A stretch of 64,000 bases of DNA, from the NCBI RefSeq assembly GCF_900108335.1, contig NZ_FNVT01000006.1, positions 1-64,000 of the forward strand, written 5' to 3'. The translations under genes were made by a program, and so were the position numbers. Shown here in pieces: positions 25,630 through 34,890 of the stretch (within the stretch, counting starts at the first letter, position 1; every line of letters begins with the position of its first letter). The notes beneath the pieces are model-generated. The model did no database searches, was not told the origin of the DNA, and saw nothing but the letters and a program-made list of their open reading frames with translations. The DNA is from Nonomuraea solani. GTDB lineage: Bacteria > Actinomycetota > Actinomycetes > Streptosporangiales > Streptosporangiaceae.

Positions 25630-27033
25630 CTAGAGCTGGAGCGACTTGACCTCCAGGTATTCCTCCAGCCCGTGTTCGCCCAGCTCACGGCCCACGCCGG
25701 ACTGCTTGTAGCCGCCGAAGGGGGCCAGCGGGTTGAACCGGCCGCCGTTGATGGCCACCTGCCCGGTGCGCAACCTGCGGGCGACCGCGACCGCGTGCTC
25801 CTCGGTGGCCGACCAGACGGCGCCGGCCAGCCCGTATTTGGTGTCGTTGGCGATCTGGACGGCCTGGTCCTCGCTCGTGTACGGGATCAGCGACAGGACC
25901 GGGCCGAAGATCTCCTCCTGCTCGATCGTCATCCCCGGCTCCACCCCCGCGAACACCGTGGGCTCGACGTAGAACCCGCGCTCGTGCGGCCGCTCGGTGC
26001 CGCCCGCCACCAGCCGGGCACCCTCCTCCTGCCCCCGGTTGATGTAGCGGACCACGCGGTCGCGCTGGGCCGCGGACACGAGAGGGCCGATCCTGCTGGA
26101 CTCGTCGAAGGGGTCGCCGACCCGGTAGCCGCGCGCGGCCTCGACGGCCAGCCGCACGGCCTCGTCATATTGGTCGCGCTGGACGATCATGCGGGTCCAC
26201 GCCGAGCAGGTCTGGCCCGCGTTGACGAAGCAGTTGGCCACGCCGACCTTGACCGCCAGGCCCAGGTCGGCGTCGGGCAGGATGACGTTGGCCGACTTGC
26301 CGCCGAGTTCGAGCGCGACCCGCTTGACCGACTCGGCGGCCAGCGAGGCGACCCGGCGGCCGGCGGCGGTCGAGCCGGTGAAGGAGACCATGTCGACCTC
26401 GGGGTGGGCGGCCATGGCCTCGCCGACGACCGGACCCCGGCCGCTGACCAGGTTGAACACGCCCGGCGGCAGGCCCACCTCGTCGAAGATCTCCGCCATC
26501 GCGTACGCGGCCAGCGGCGCCACCTCGCTCGGCTTGAGCACCACCGTGCAGCCCGCGGCCAGCGCCGGGGCCACCTTGCAGACGATCTGGTGCAGCGGGT
26601 AGTTCCACGGGGTGATCGCGGCGACGACCCCGATGGGCTCCTTGACCACGAGCGAGTTACCCACCCGCGACTCGCGCGGATGGCTCTCGGCCAGCGCCGC
26701 GTAGGAGGCCAGGACCGTGGCCGGCATGAGCGTCTGCACCTTGAGCGCGAAGCCCAGCGGCGAGCCCATGTCGGTCGCGATGATCTTGGCGATCTCGTCG
26801 GCGCGCTGTTTCAGCAGCTCGGCCGCGGCGCCGAGCAGTTTGCCCCGCTCCGCGGCGGACGTCCGCGACCACGAGGGGAAGGCTTTCCTGGCGGCCTCCG
26901 CGGCCGCCTCGACATCGTCGGGAGAGCCCGCGGGCACCCGGTCGATGATCTCTTCCGTAGCCGGGTTGACGACCTCGATGGGTTCGTCCGATGCCGAAGC
27001 GGTCCAGGAGCCGCCGATGTACAGCTGACGCAT
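25630..27033 (-). CDS. aldehyde dehydrogenase family protein
   Basis: 467 aa NAD(P)-dependent aldehyde dehydrogenase. The ATG at 27033 (MRQLYIGGSW) is the natural start; the frame runs further upstream. TPWNYPLHQIVCKVAPALAAGCTVVLKPSE forms the cofactor-binding Rossmann part, ELGGKSANV holds the general base Glu and NAGQTCSAWTRM the nucleophilic Cys. It ends in a GVGRELGEHGLEEYLEVKS tail, usual for the betaine-aldehyde-like subgroup. Convergent with the SDR gene, 7 nt apart. Substrate not assignable. Confidence 0.93.
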   Translation of the reverse strand: MRQLYIGGSWTASASDEPIEVVNPATEEIIDRVPAGSPDDVEAAAEAARKAFPSWSRTSAAERGKLLGAAAELLKQRADEIAKIIATDMGSPLGFALKVQTLMPATVLASYAALAESHPRESRVGNSLVVKEPIGVVAAITPWNYPLHQIVCKVAPALAAGCTVVLKPSEVAPLAAYAMAEIFDEVGLPPGVFNLVSGRGPVVGEAMAAHPEVDMVSFTGSTAAGRRVASLAAESVKRVALELGGKSANVILPDADLGLAVKVGVANCFVNAGQTCSAWTRMIVQRDQYDEAVRLAVEAARGYRVGDPFDESSRIGPLVSAAQRDRVVRYINRGQEEGARLVAGGTERPHERGFYVEPTVFAGVEPGMTIEQEEIFGPVLSLIPYTSEDQAVQIANDTKYGLAGAVWSATEEHAVAVARRLRTGQVAINGGRFNPLAPFGGYKQSGVGRELGEHGLEEYLEVKSLQL

Positions 27034-27162
27034 AGCCACCATCCTGACAGCGCATCGGGCGGCAAGGCGAGGGCTCATCCTGAGTGGAGGATAAGCCTTC
27101 TCCACCGCTACCAGCCTTCTCTTCGTCAGCGTACGACGGCTTGCAGAATAAAGCCTGAAATG

Positions 27163-27783
27163 TCAGTCGAAACTGGGCCGCTTGACGCGCGAGCGCTTCA
27201 GTTCGAAGAAGTCCTCGTACGCGGTGACCGCGAGCACGCCGTCCCAGAGCCGGCCCGCGTCCTCGCCCCTGAGGATCTTGGTGATCACCGGCCCGAAGAA
27301 GGCGTTGGCGCCCACCCGGATGATCGGCGTGCCGACCTCCTGGCCGACGAGCGTGATGCCCTCGTCGTGGGAGGCGCGGATGGCCTCGTCGTAGGCGTCG
27401 GAGTCCATCGCGTCGGCGAGCTTCCTGTCGAGGCCCACGGCCTCGAGCGCGGCCTCGTTGACCTCGCGGAGCCGGTCGGGGTCCTTCTTCATGCCCTGGT
27501 TGTGCAGGCGCGTGCCGAGCTCGGTGTAGAGCCGCCCGACGTATTCCTCGCCGTGCTGGGCCGCCGCGGCGGCGACCACCCTGACCGAACCGAGATTCTT
27601 CCGTGCGCCCCGCTTGTATTCATCCGGGACGTCCTTGTCCTCGTTGAGGATGTGCAGGGACATCAGCCGCCATCGAGGCTCGACAGGGCGAACCTTCTCG
27701 ACTTCGAGCAGCCATCGTGACGTGATCCAGGCAAACGGACAGGAAGGATCGAACCAGAGGTCCACAGGAGTCTTCTCAACCAT
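27163..27783 (-). CDS. DsbA-family protein, Rv2466c-like with one active-site Cys
   Basis: 206 aa. Sequence features, WFDPSCPFAWITSRWLLEVEKV at the start and RLHNQG further on, match the mycothiol-linked Rv2466c group of DsbA-like thioredoxin-fold proteins, which use a CPWC active site and reduce nitro-compound prodrugs in mycobacteria. Here the motif is CPFA: the first Cys (C15) is kept and the second replaced by Ala, so a monothiol mechanism is implied. It is divergent from pepN, the same neighbour as in mycobacteria. Confidence 0.87.
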   Translation of the reverse strand: MVEKTPVDLWFDPSCPFAWITSRWLLEVEKVRPVEPRWRLMSLHILNEDKDVPDEYKRGARKNLGSVRVVAAAAAQHGEEYVGRLYTELGTRLHNQGMKKDPDRLREVNEAALEAVGLDRKLADAMDSDAYDEAIRASHDEGITLVGQEVGTPIIRVGANAFFGPVITKILRGEDAGRLWDGVLAVTAYEDFFELKRSRVKRPSFD

Positions 27784-27872
27784 GTCTGGCCATAACCTGA
27801 GGTGGTTCGGGTCCTATTCCCGGCATGGCAGGATACGGACAACCCCGACGAAGTGGTGAAAAGGAGCGCAAC

Positions 27873-30437
27873 TTGGCAGGCAACCTGACCCGGGACGAGG
27901 CTCGTGAGCGCGCCCGGCTGTTGAAGGTCGAGTCGTACGAGGTCGCACTCGACCTGACGGAGGGAGACGAGCGCTTCGAGAGCGTCACGACGGTCCGCTT
28001 CACCAGCACCCGGCCGGGCGCGTCCACCTTCATCGACCTGCACGGTGCCCACGTCCGCCAGGTCACGCTGAACGGCGCCGACCTCGACGTGTCCGCTTAC
28101 GACGCCGAGAAGGGGCGCCTCCCGCTCCCCTCGCTCGCCGAGTCCAACGAGCTGCGCATCGACGCCGACTGCACCTACATGCGCACGGGCGAGGGCCTGC
28201 ACCGCTTCGTCGACCCGGTCGACCAGCGCGTCTATCTGCACAGCCAGTTCGAGACGGCCGACGCGCACCGCATGTACGCCTGCTTCGACCAGCCCGACCT
28301 CAAGGCCACCTTCCAGCTCACCGTGCTCGCCCCGGCCGCGTGGGAGGTCGTCTCCAACGCCGCCGCCGGCAACGTGACCGAGCTGCCCGAGGCGACCGGC
28401 AGGCACGGCACCGTGCAGGCGGCCAGGCGCTGGGAGTTCCCGGCCACGCCGGTCATGTCCACGTACATCACCGCGCTGGTGGCCGGGCCGTACCACAAGG
28501 TGACCTCCGAGCACGACGGCATCCCGCTCGGCATCTACTGCCGCGCCTCACTCGCCGAGCACCTCGACGCCGACAACATCCTCGAGGTCACCCGGCAGGG
28601 CTTCGACTTCTTCCACCGCGTGTTCGGGGTGCGCTACCCGTTCGGCAAGTACGACCAGCTCTTCGTGCCCGAGTTCAACGCCGGCGCCATGGAGAACGCG
28701 GGCTGCGTGACGTTCCTGGAGGACTACGTCTTCCGCTCCCGGGTCACCGACGCGGTGGTCGAGCGGCGCGCGGAGACGATCCTGCACGAGATGGCGCACA
28801 TGTGGTTCGGCGACCTCGTCACCATGCGCTGGTGGGACGACCTGTGGCTGAACGAGTCGTTCGCCACCTACATGTCCGTGCTCGCGCAGGCCGAGGCCAC
28901 GCGGTGGGGCAAGGGCGCGTGGACCACGTTCGCGAACGTGGAGAAGGCCTGGGCCTACCGCCAGGACCAGTTGCCCTCCACCCACCCCATCGCCGCCGAC
29001 ATCCCCGACATGCAGGCGGTCGAGGTCAACTTCGACGGCATCACCTACGCCAAGGGCGCGTCGGTCCTCAAGCAGCTCGTGGCCTACGTCGGCCTGGACA
29101 ACTTCCTGGCCGGCGTACGCGACTACTTCGCCGAGCACGCCTGGGGCAACACCGAGCTGAAAGACCTGCTCAACGCCCTGGAGCGGACCTCGGGCCGCGA
29201 CCTGTCCGCCTGGTCGAAGGAGTGGCTGGAGACCGCCTGGGTCAACACGCTGCGCCCGGAGTTCGAGGTGTCCGGCGGCCGTTTCACCAAGTTCGAGGTG
29301 CTGCAGGAGGCCCCGGCCGACTACCCGACGCTGCGCTCGCACCGCATCGCGATCGGGCTCTACTCGCTGGCCGGCGGCAAGCTGACCAGGACCAAGCGGG
29401 TCGAGCTGGACGTGGTCGGCGCCCGTACCTCCGTGGCCCAGCTCATCGGCGCGGAGCAGCCCGACCTGGTGCTGCTCAACGACGACGACCTGACCTACGC
29501 GAAGATCCGCCTCGACGCCGGCTCGCTGCGGACGCTGGTCGACGGCGGCATCGCCGCGTTCACCGAGTCGCTGCCGCGCGCCCTGTGCTGGTCGGCGGCC
29601 TGGGACATGACCCGCGACGGCGAGATGTCCACGCGCGACTACGTCAAGCTGGTCGTCTCCGGCGTCGGGACCGTCGCCGACATCACGGTCCTGCAGGCGG
29701 TGCTGCGGCAGGGGCGCATGGCCGTGCAGCAGTACGCCGACCCGGCCTGGCGGGCCGAAGGGCTGGCGCTGCTGGCCACCGAGCTGCGCTCGCTGCTCGG
29801 CTCGGCCGCGCCGGGCTCCGACCACCAGCTCGCCTTCCTGCAGGCGTTCGCGCCGGTGGCCACCTCCGAGGAGGACCTGGCCCTGCTGGCGGGCATCCTC
29901 GACGGCTCGGCGGTGCCCGGCGGCCTGACCGTGGACGCCGACCTGCGCTGGACGCTCGTGCACGCGCTGGTCTCCGGCGGCAAGCTGGCCGAGGCCGACA
30001 TCGACGCCGAGCTGGAGCGGGACCCTACGGCGACGGGTGAGCGGTCGGCCGCGCAGTGCCGGGCCGCGATCCCGACGGCCGAGGCCAAGGCGGCGGCGTG
30101 GGAGCGGATCGTGGCCGGCAAGCTGGCCAACCACATCGCCAGGACCACGATCGGCGGCTTCCAGGACGCCAACCACGCCGAGCTGCTGGCTCCCTACCGG
30201 GAGAAATACTTCGCCGAAGTGGGGCGGCTCTACCAGGAGTGGACGTTCGACCAGGCGTCCACGTTCACCATCGGGTGCTTCCCCTCGCTGGTCATCGAGC
30301 CGGAGACGGTTCAGGCCGCGCACGACTACCTGGCGGCGAACCAGCCGCCGCAGGCGCTGCGCCGGCTGATCCTCGAAGGCGCCGACGGCGTCCAGCGCGC
30401 CCTGCGCAACCGTGAGAAGGACGCCGCGTCCGCCTGA
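27873..30437 (+). CDS. pepN: aminopeptidase N (M1 family)
   Basis: 854 aa zinc metallopeptidase removing N-terminal residues from peptides. GAMEN (substrate N-terminus site) is near residue 270, HEMAHMWFGDLV with the HEXXH zinc motif near 305, and the third ligand Glu is in LWLNESFATY. The C-terminal ERAP1-like helical domain is complete. The frame is open from 27825, but the TTG at 27873 is preferred because AAGGAG is 6 nt before it. It is followed by a strong terminator. Confidence 0.96.
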   Translation: MAGNLTRDEARERARLLKVESYEVALDLTEGDERFESVTTVRFTSTRPGASTFIDLHGAHVRQVTLNGADLDVSAYDAEKGRLPLPSLAESNELRIDADCTYMRTGEGLHRFVDPVDQRVYLHSQFETADAHRMYACFDQPDLKATFQLTVLAPAAWEVVSNAAAGNVTELPEATGRHGTVQAARRWEFPATPVMSTYITALVAGPYHKVTSEHDGIPLGIYCRASLAEHLDADNILEVTRQGFDFFHRVFGVRYPFGKYDQLFVPEFNAGAMENAGCVTFLEDYVFRSRVTDAVVERRAETILHEMAHMWFGDLVTMRWWDDLWLNESFATYMSVLAQAEATRWGKGAWTTFANVEKAWAYRQDQLPSTHPIAADIPDMQAVEVNFDGITYAKGASVLKQLVAYVGLDNFLAGVRDYFAEHAWGNTELKDLLNALERTSGRDLSAWSKEWLETAWVNTLRPEFEVSGGRFTKFEVLQEAPADYPTLRSHRIAIGLYSLAGGKLTRTKRVELDVVGARTSVAQLIGAEQPDLVLLNDDDLTYAKIRLDAGSLRTLVDGGIAAFTESLPRALCWSAAWDMTRDGEMSTRDYVKLVVSGVGTVADITVLQAVLRQGRMAVQQYADPAWRAEGLALLATELRSLLGSAAPGSDHQLAFLQAFAPVATSEEDLALLAGILDGSAVPGGLTVDADLRWTLVHALVSGGKLAEADIDAELERDPTATGERSAAQCRAAIPTAEAKAAAWERIVAGKLANHIARTTIGGFQDANHAELLAPYREKYFAEVGRLYQEWTFDQASTFTIGCFPSLVIEPETVQAAHDYLAANQPPQALRRLILEGADGVQRALRNREKDAASA

Positions 30438-30449
30438 CCCGCGTCTCTC

Positions 30450-30480
30450 AAAGGCCCCCGCCCACGTGGCGGGGGCCTTT
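30450..30480 (+). terminator. pepN terminator
   Basis: AAAGGCCCCCGCC (30450-30462) and GGCGGGGGCCTTT (30468-30480) form a perfect 13-bp stem with a 5-nt loop, 12 nt after the pepN stop. Confidence 0.85.
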
Positions 30481-30541
30481 GGCGTTACCGGGTGTGTCAT
30501 ATCGACGATGGCATACGGGGCGCGGGGTTAGCCTGGAGAAC

Positions 30542-31822
30542 GTGCTAGGCCAGGGGACCACCCTCAATGACCGCTACGTGCTCGGCGACCGTCTCGGCGG
30601 TGGCGGCATGGGCGAGGTGTGGCGTGCCGACGACACGGTGCTCGGCCGTACGGTGGCCGTCAAGGTGCTCATCCCGGCCCTCACCGAAAACCCCTCCTTC
30701 GCCCAGCGCTTCCAGAACGAGGCCAGGGCCATGGCCACGCTCAGGCATCCCGGCGTGGTCGACGTCTACGACTACGGCGTCGCCGAGGTCGACGGCCGCC
30801 AGGTCAGCTTCCTGGTCATGGCATACGTGCCGGGCGAGTCGCTCGACCGCGTCCTGCGGCGCGGGCCGCTCGGCATCGAGGCCACGATGCGGCTGGTCGT
30901 GGAGGTGGCCGACGCGCTGGCCGCCGCGCACGCGCAGGGCATCGTGCACCGCGACGTCAAGTCGGCCAACCTCATGGTCAAGCCCGGTGGCGGGGTGGTG
31001 CTCACCGACTTCGGCATCGCGCACTCGGTGTCGGCCGCGCATCTCACGGCGACCGGGACGATGCTCTGCTCGGCCGGCTACTGCGCGCCCGAGATGGCCA
31101 CCGACAGCAACGTGACGCCCGCGGTCGACGTCTACGCGCTGGGCGTGGTGGCGTACGAGTGCCTGACCGGCGAGTTGCCGTTCCAGGGCGACACTCCCGT
31201 ACAGATCATCTTCAAGCACCTCAACTCCCCCATTCCCCGGCTGCCCGACGAGGTGCCGCAGGGGCCGCGGCAGGTGGTCGCGCGGGCTCTGGAGAAGACG
31301 CCCGACGCGCGCTGGGCCTCGGCCACGCTGATGGCCGAGGCCGCCCGCAAGGCGCTGACCTCCCCCGGCACGCTGCCCGCCGCGCCGCACCGGCGGCGCC
31401 GGACACTGCGGGTCGCGGTCGCCGTGGCCGCCGCCGTGGCGGTGTCCGTGGGTGTGGCGGGCTCGGTCTGGATGCGGCCCGCCGATCAGTCGACCGTCGA
31501 GCAGGCTCCGGAGCCCACGGTCGCCGGCACCGCGACCGAGACCTCTCCCACCGCTCCGGCGACCGCCCGCCGGGAGTCCTCGCCGCCGGTCAGGCGCACG
31601 GCCGGCCCGAAGCCGACCCGCGTCACGGCCGTGCCCACGACGCCCAGCGCGCCGGTGACCAGCACGCCTCCCACCAAGACGCCGACCGCCTCCCCGACCA
31701 CGTCGGAGCCCGAGCCGACGCCGGAGCCGACCACGCCGGGTCCCGAGGAGCCGCCGACGTCCGAGCCCACGATCAGCGCCGACCCCGGCGAGATCCAGTG
31801 CGTCCGCGAGCCGTGCCCGTGA
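30542..31822 (+). CDS. membrane-anchored Ser/Thr protein kinase
   Basis: 426 aa from GTG 30542. The eukaryote-like kinase domain (about 8-270) has GGGGMGEVW, the ATP-binding Lys in VAVKVL (about 41), HRDVKSANLM (about 137) and DFGIAH (about 155). One membrane helix (about 290-312) follows, then a Pro/Thr/Ser-rich extracellular segment of about 110 residues ending in ECVREPCP-like Cys pairs (IQCVREPCP). There are no PASTA repeats, so it is not PknB itself. The start is the weakest point, because a GGAG is only 4 nt before it. Confidence 0.9.
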   Translation: MLGQGTTLNDRYVLGDRLGGGGMGEVWRADDTVLGRTVAVKVLIPALTENPSFAQRFQNEARAMATLRHPGVVDVYDYGVAEVDGRQVSFLVMAYVPGESLDRVLRRGPLGIEATMRLVVEVADALAAAHAQGIVHRDVKSANLMVKPGGGVVLTDFGIAHSVSAAHLTATGTMLCSAGYCAPEMATDSNVTPAVDVYALGVVAYECLTGELPFQGDTPVQIIFKHLNSPIPRLPDEVPQGPRQVVARALEKTPDARWASATLMAEAARKALTSPGTLPAAPHRRRRTLRVAVAVAAAVAVSVGVAGSVWMRPADQSTVEQAPEPTVAGTATETSPTAPATARRESSPPVRRTAGPKPTRVTAVPTTPSAPVTSTPPTKTPTASPTTSEPEPTPEPTTPGPEEPPTSEPTISADPGEIQCVREPCP

Positions 31823-31901
31823 CGGTCCCCGCCTTCTGTGGCCGGACGCCGCGAAGGGTCACATGTCCGTAATCACTTGCTGATCGTGAGAAAGTCATCG
31901 C

Positions 31902-32852
31902 GTGGACTCGACTCGTGACCTGTTCATCGCCCTCGCCCGCCGCTACGCCTTCGCCGACCTGGGCGCGCTCGCGCCGTCGGCGGAGATCGCCGAGGTGTGC
32001 GAGTTCGGGCAGCGACTGCTCTCACTCGACGCCGAGGACTTCGCGGCTGAGGCCCGGGTGGTGCCCGCCGACCTGCGACGGCGCGCGCGGGCCTGTCACA
32101 TGCCGCAGACTCCGCGCGAGCAGCCGCGCGGGGCGCTGGAGTCGCTGCGTCCCGCGTACGCGCTGCTGCTTGAAGTGATCGCCGTACGGTGGCACCGGCG
32201 CGAGCTGAGCCCCATGATCGCCGCCGTCCACATCGCCAGCGAATACCTGCCGCTGCTGGCCTTCGAGCCGCAGCTCGGCCATGCCGGCGACCCCGCCAGG
32301 TGGCCCGAGGGGCTGAGCGCGCCCGGGAGCCGGTTCGGGGTGATCGGCGACCGGGAGTGCGACCACACCAAGTCCGAGCAGTCGGCCACCAACCGGACGC
32401 TGCGGGTGTCGGTGGAGCCGGCGGAGGGCTGGCGGGCCTACTTCGACCGGCTGCACAGCCAGGTGGCCGGGGCGATGGGCGTCTGCGTCGCCACCTGCCG
32501 CAACCCGTGCGCGGCCATGGACTGGATCGAGCCGGAGCCGCGCGCCGACCTGCAACTGCGGGCGCGGACGGCGCTGGCCTTCGCCGAGACCCCGCTGGTA
32601 CGCCTGCGCCACGCGGCGCCGGTGGGGCACGGGTTCGGGGTGCCATCGCCCGAGGAGGTGCTCGACGCCTGGGAGCGCAGCCGGGCGGTGCTGGACAAGA
32701 ACACGATCGGCACGTCGGCGCTGAAGGAGGACGGGTTCCCGCTGCCGGGGCTGCCGGCCCTGTTCGCGGCCATCGCGGACGCGCCGATCGAGCCCTCGAC
32801 CCTGCTGGGCGGGGTCAGCGCGCACGTCGTGACGCTCCTCGAACGACTCTGA
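31902..32852 (+). CDS. conserved hypothetical protein with Cys cluster
   Basis: 316 aa, soluble, with GTG start. I recognise no domain. The N-terminal half is helical and the middle holds a compact cysteine cluster, CVATCRNPC (about residues 197-205). DRECDHTKSEQ (about 150-160) is another conserved-looking block. A metal or redox role for the cysteines is possible but unproven. Its last codons and stop lie in the first unit of a 23-bp tandem repeat shared with the convergent DUF5130 gene. Confidence 0.65.
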   Translation: MDSTRDLFIALARRYAFADLGALAPSAEIAEVCEFGQRLLSLDAEDFAAEARVVPADLRRRARACHMPQTPREQPRGALESLRPAYALLLEVIAVRWHRRELSPMIAAVHIASEYLPLLAFEPQLGHAGDPARWPEGLSAPGSRFGVIGDRECDHTKSEQSATNRTLRVSVEPAEGWRAYFDRLHSQVAGAMGVCVATCRNPCAAMDWIEPEPRADLQLRARTALAFAETPLVRLRHAAPVGHGFGVPSPEEVLDAWERSRAVLDKNTIGTSALKEDGFPLPGLPALFAAIADAPIEPSTLLGGVSAHVVTLLERL

Positions 32853-32915
32853 CGCGCGGGTTTCACCGGCTCTGACGCGCGGGTTTCACCGGCTCTGACG
32901 TGCAGGTTTCATCGG
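32847..32915. repeat. three 23-bp tandem repeats across convergent gene ends
   Basis: Units at 32847, 32870 and 32893, each 23 bp. The first two are identical (CTCTGACGCGCGGG then TTTCACCGG) and the third differs at three positions. Unit 1 contains the stop of the forward hypothetical gene; units 2 and 3 contain the stop and last codons of the reverse DUF5130 gene. Confidence 0.9.
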
Positions 32916-33269
32916 CGGGGTGGCCTGTTCGCCGAGGGCGCCGATGCCGTACAGGAGGCCGCCCACCAGGTCTCCCACGCTGAAGGCGGTGGCCATCGAC
33001 ATGGCGGTCAGCCGGCACGCGCCGTCGTTGAGCCGCCGCCTGGCCCGCTCCCCCGTCACGACCTCCAGCCCGCGCCCGTTGAGGTCCACGAAGAGCACCA
33101 CGGCGTCGTCGGCCTCCGCGCCCAGGGCGGCGTGCAGGCGCTCGGCGAAGTGCCGCCGCCCGCCCACCGGCTCGCCGAGGAACACGCCGAAGCGCAGCCC
33201 GCTGCGCCGTTCGGCGGTGTGCAGGGCCTGCCTGACGTCGTCCGCCTGCGCTGCGGTCAGTCCTCGCAT
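32886..33269 (-). CDS. DUF5130 family protein
   Basis: 127 aa from ATG 33269 with GAGGGA just upstream; an ATG at 33296, overlapping the previous stop, is an alternative. The sequence MRGLTAAQADDVRQALHTAERRSGL then FGVFLG with ALGAEADDAVVLFVDLNGRGLEVVTG looks like the TPM/DUF5130 group, small proteins with a TPM-like phosphatase fold. A short hydrophobic segment (AFSVGDLVGGLLYGIGAL) ends it. The last codons come from a tandem-repeat unit. It is downstream of, and nearly overlaps, the small membrane protein gene. Confidence 0.75.
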   Translation of the reverse strand: MRGLTAAQADDVRQALHTAERRSGLRFGVFLGEPVGGRRHFAERLHAALGAEADDAVVLFVDLNGRGLEVVTGERARRRLNDGACRLTAMSMATAFSVGDLVGGLLYGIGALGEQATPPMKPARQSR

Positions 33270-33289
33270 GCGTCCCTCACCATCCCGCC

Positions 33290-33580
33290 TCACCATCCCG
33301 CGGAAGCGCCGCCGACGTTCCTGCCGGGCTCCGCCGTCTCCGCCGCGGCCACCCAGTCGTGCTCGGGCACCTCCGCCCAGTGCGCCACCCGGTCGGCCAG
33401 CACCAGGCCGGACGTGCTCACGCCGCACTCGCTCCTGGAGGGGCCGCCGAGCCAGACGGGGCCCGCCTCGATCCGGCGCCGCACGCCGCGACCGGGCACC
33501 ATGACGAGCAGGCTGATCAGCACGAACAGCCCCATGGACAGACCGATGAGGAAGAGCAGGATCTCTACCGCGCTGTTCAC
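33290..33580 (-). CDS. small membrane protein, conserved hypothetical
   Basis: 96 aa. A single N-terminal membrane helix (about 5-28, VEILLFLIGLSMGLFVLISLL) is followed by a basic segment GRGVRRRIEAGPVWLGGPSRSECG and a hydrophilic C-terminal tail. It was seen elsewhere in actinomycetes next to DUF5130 genes, though I cannot verify this here. Stop and DUF5130 start region overlap at 33290-33296. Confidence 0.7.
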   Translation of the reverse strand: MNSAVEILLFLIGLSMGLFVLISLLVMVPGRGVRRRIEAGPVWLGGPSRSECGVSTSGLVLADRVAHWAEVPEHDWVAAAETAEPGRNVGGASAGW

Positions 33581-33771
33581 ACCAAGACCGTAAACCTCGT
33601 AGGCGGCTCCGGCCAGACCCGTTACGCGTTTTCGCGGGTAAGATCGTTTACCGGGGCATCTCTAGAGAAGAACAGTAGACATACCCTGAAAACAGGCGTG
33701 GAACACGATGAGCTGGGCCATAAAACTATGGACACGGCAACACTAGGAATCGATCGAATCTCCGGGCTACG

Positions 33772-34608
33772 GTGAGTTACGTGGACTCCGACAACCAGCG
33801 TGAAGACGGTCACAACGCGTCACCTATCTGGGTGAGCGACCGACCAGAGAGCGAGCAGACCGCCGCCGCCAAGCCTTCGGCGCCCACCTCCACGTACGCG
33901 CCGGTGGAGCGCGCGTCCGTGCGCAGCCTGCTCCAGCAACCGCGGTTTCGCCACCTGCGCAACCGCGCGATCGTGGCGCTCGCCGCGGGTCTGCTGGTGG
34001 GCTTCCTCGTCGGCGACTGGCGGGCGGGGGTCACCGGGGGTGTGATCGCGGCCATCCTCGAGGCGGTCTACCGCGCCCGTTCCAACTCGTCCGTGCCCGC
34101 GTGGCGCCGGGCGTCGGTGGCGGAGCGCCGTACCGAGGCTCAGTTGCGCAAACTCGAACGCAGCGGCTACCGCACGCTGCACGCCAGGGCGATTCCGGGC
34201 AGCGAGGCCCAGATCGACCACCTCGTGGTGGGCCCGACGGGCGTCTACGCGGTCGACTCGGAGAAGTGGGACCGCCGGCTGCCCGTACGCGTGCAGATGG
34301 GCAAGAAGCTCTTCCACGGGCCGTTCGACATGAAGCCCCGTCTCACCGAGGCGAAGTGGGAGGCGTCGCAGGCCAGCGAGCTGATCACCAAGTCCTTCGG
34401 GCGTGAGATCTCTGTCGTGCCGTCGCTGGCCATCTATGGGCCGCCGGTGCCTTGGAAGATCATGACGATCCGTGGCGTGGACGTCTACCAGGGTGACCGG
34501 GCGCGCCGGTGGATCACCAAGCGGGAGCGGGCGCTGACCGATGCCGAGATCAACCGGATCTACGACATCGCCGCCCAGGTCCTGCCCGCCCGATACGGCG
34601 ACGGCTAG
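33772..34608 (+). CDS. NERD-domain membrane protein
   Basis: 278 aa. A disordered N-terminus (about 1-60) is followed by two close membrane segments (about 65-100, RAIVALAAGLLVGFLVG) and a cytoplasmic NERD (nuclease-related) domain from about 120: RRTEAQLRKLERSGYRTLHARAIPGSEAQIDHLVVGPTGVYAVDSEKWD keeps the Asp of the nuclease-like fold. GTG start at 33772; GTG 33781 is also possible. Substrate unknown; NERD proteins are suspected DNA-processing enzymes. It is followed by a MITE-like element. Confidence 0.84.
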   Translation: MSYVDSDNQREDGHNASPIWVSDRPESEQTAAAKPSAPTSTYAPVERASVRSLLQQPRFRHLRNRAIVALAAGLLVGFLVGDWRAGVTGGVIAAILEAVYRARSNSSVPAWRRASVAERRTEAQLRKLERSGYRTLHARAIPGSEAQIDHLVVGPTGVYAVDSEKWDRRLPVRVQMGKKLFHGPFDMKPRLTEAKWEASQASELITKSFGREISVVPSLAIYGPPVPWKIMTIRGVDVYQGDRARRWITKRERALTDAEINRIYDIAAQVLPARYGDG

Positions 34609-34620
34609 CCCCTGCATTCC

Positions 34621-34885
34621 TTCGCACGTCACCATGACTTCCCTTCTCGTCCTTTCCCGCCGCACTTCGGCGCGGTCCTTTGGAGAACAGGAGAGGGAAA
34701 GGTCGGTTCGCCTGCGGCGTCTGGAGCGCGCGGTCGGTTCGCCTCCGGCGTAAGGAGCGAGCGGAAGCGATGAGGCCGCTTCGCCTGCGGCGTCAGGAGC
34801 GGGCGGTCGGTTCGCCCGCCGTCTGAGGAGGAGTGGGCGGGGGCGTGAGTGCGCTTCGCATGCGGCGATTCGGCGTGTGCGGGGA
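34621..34885 (-). mobile_element. MITE-like element, expanded copy (i)
   Basis: Read on the reverse strand it starts with a degenerate terminal repeat near 34885 and ends with ACGTGCGAA at 34621-34629, the complement of the TTCGCACGT seen on the forward strand. Both ends and the GC-rich centre match the 120-bp elements at 47143 and 48878. The middle is enlarged by internal repeats with CGGTTCGCC-type units at about 34704, 34735, 34776 and 34808. It lies between the NERD stop (34608) and the receptor-like gene stop (34891). No gene is present. Confidence 0.6.
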
Positions 34886-34890
34886 CGAGG

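Noticed and set aside
25672..27720. A 682-codon forward frame
   Set aside because: Antisense to aldehyde dehydrogenase and the DsbA-like gene, both with clear active-site motifs.
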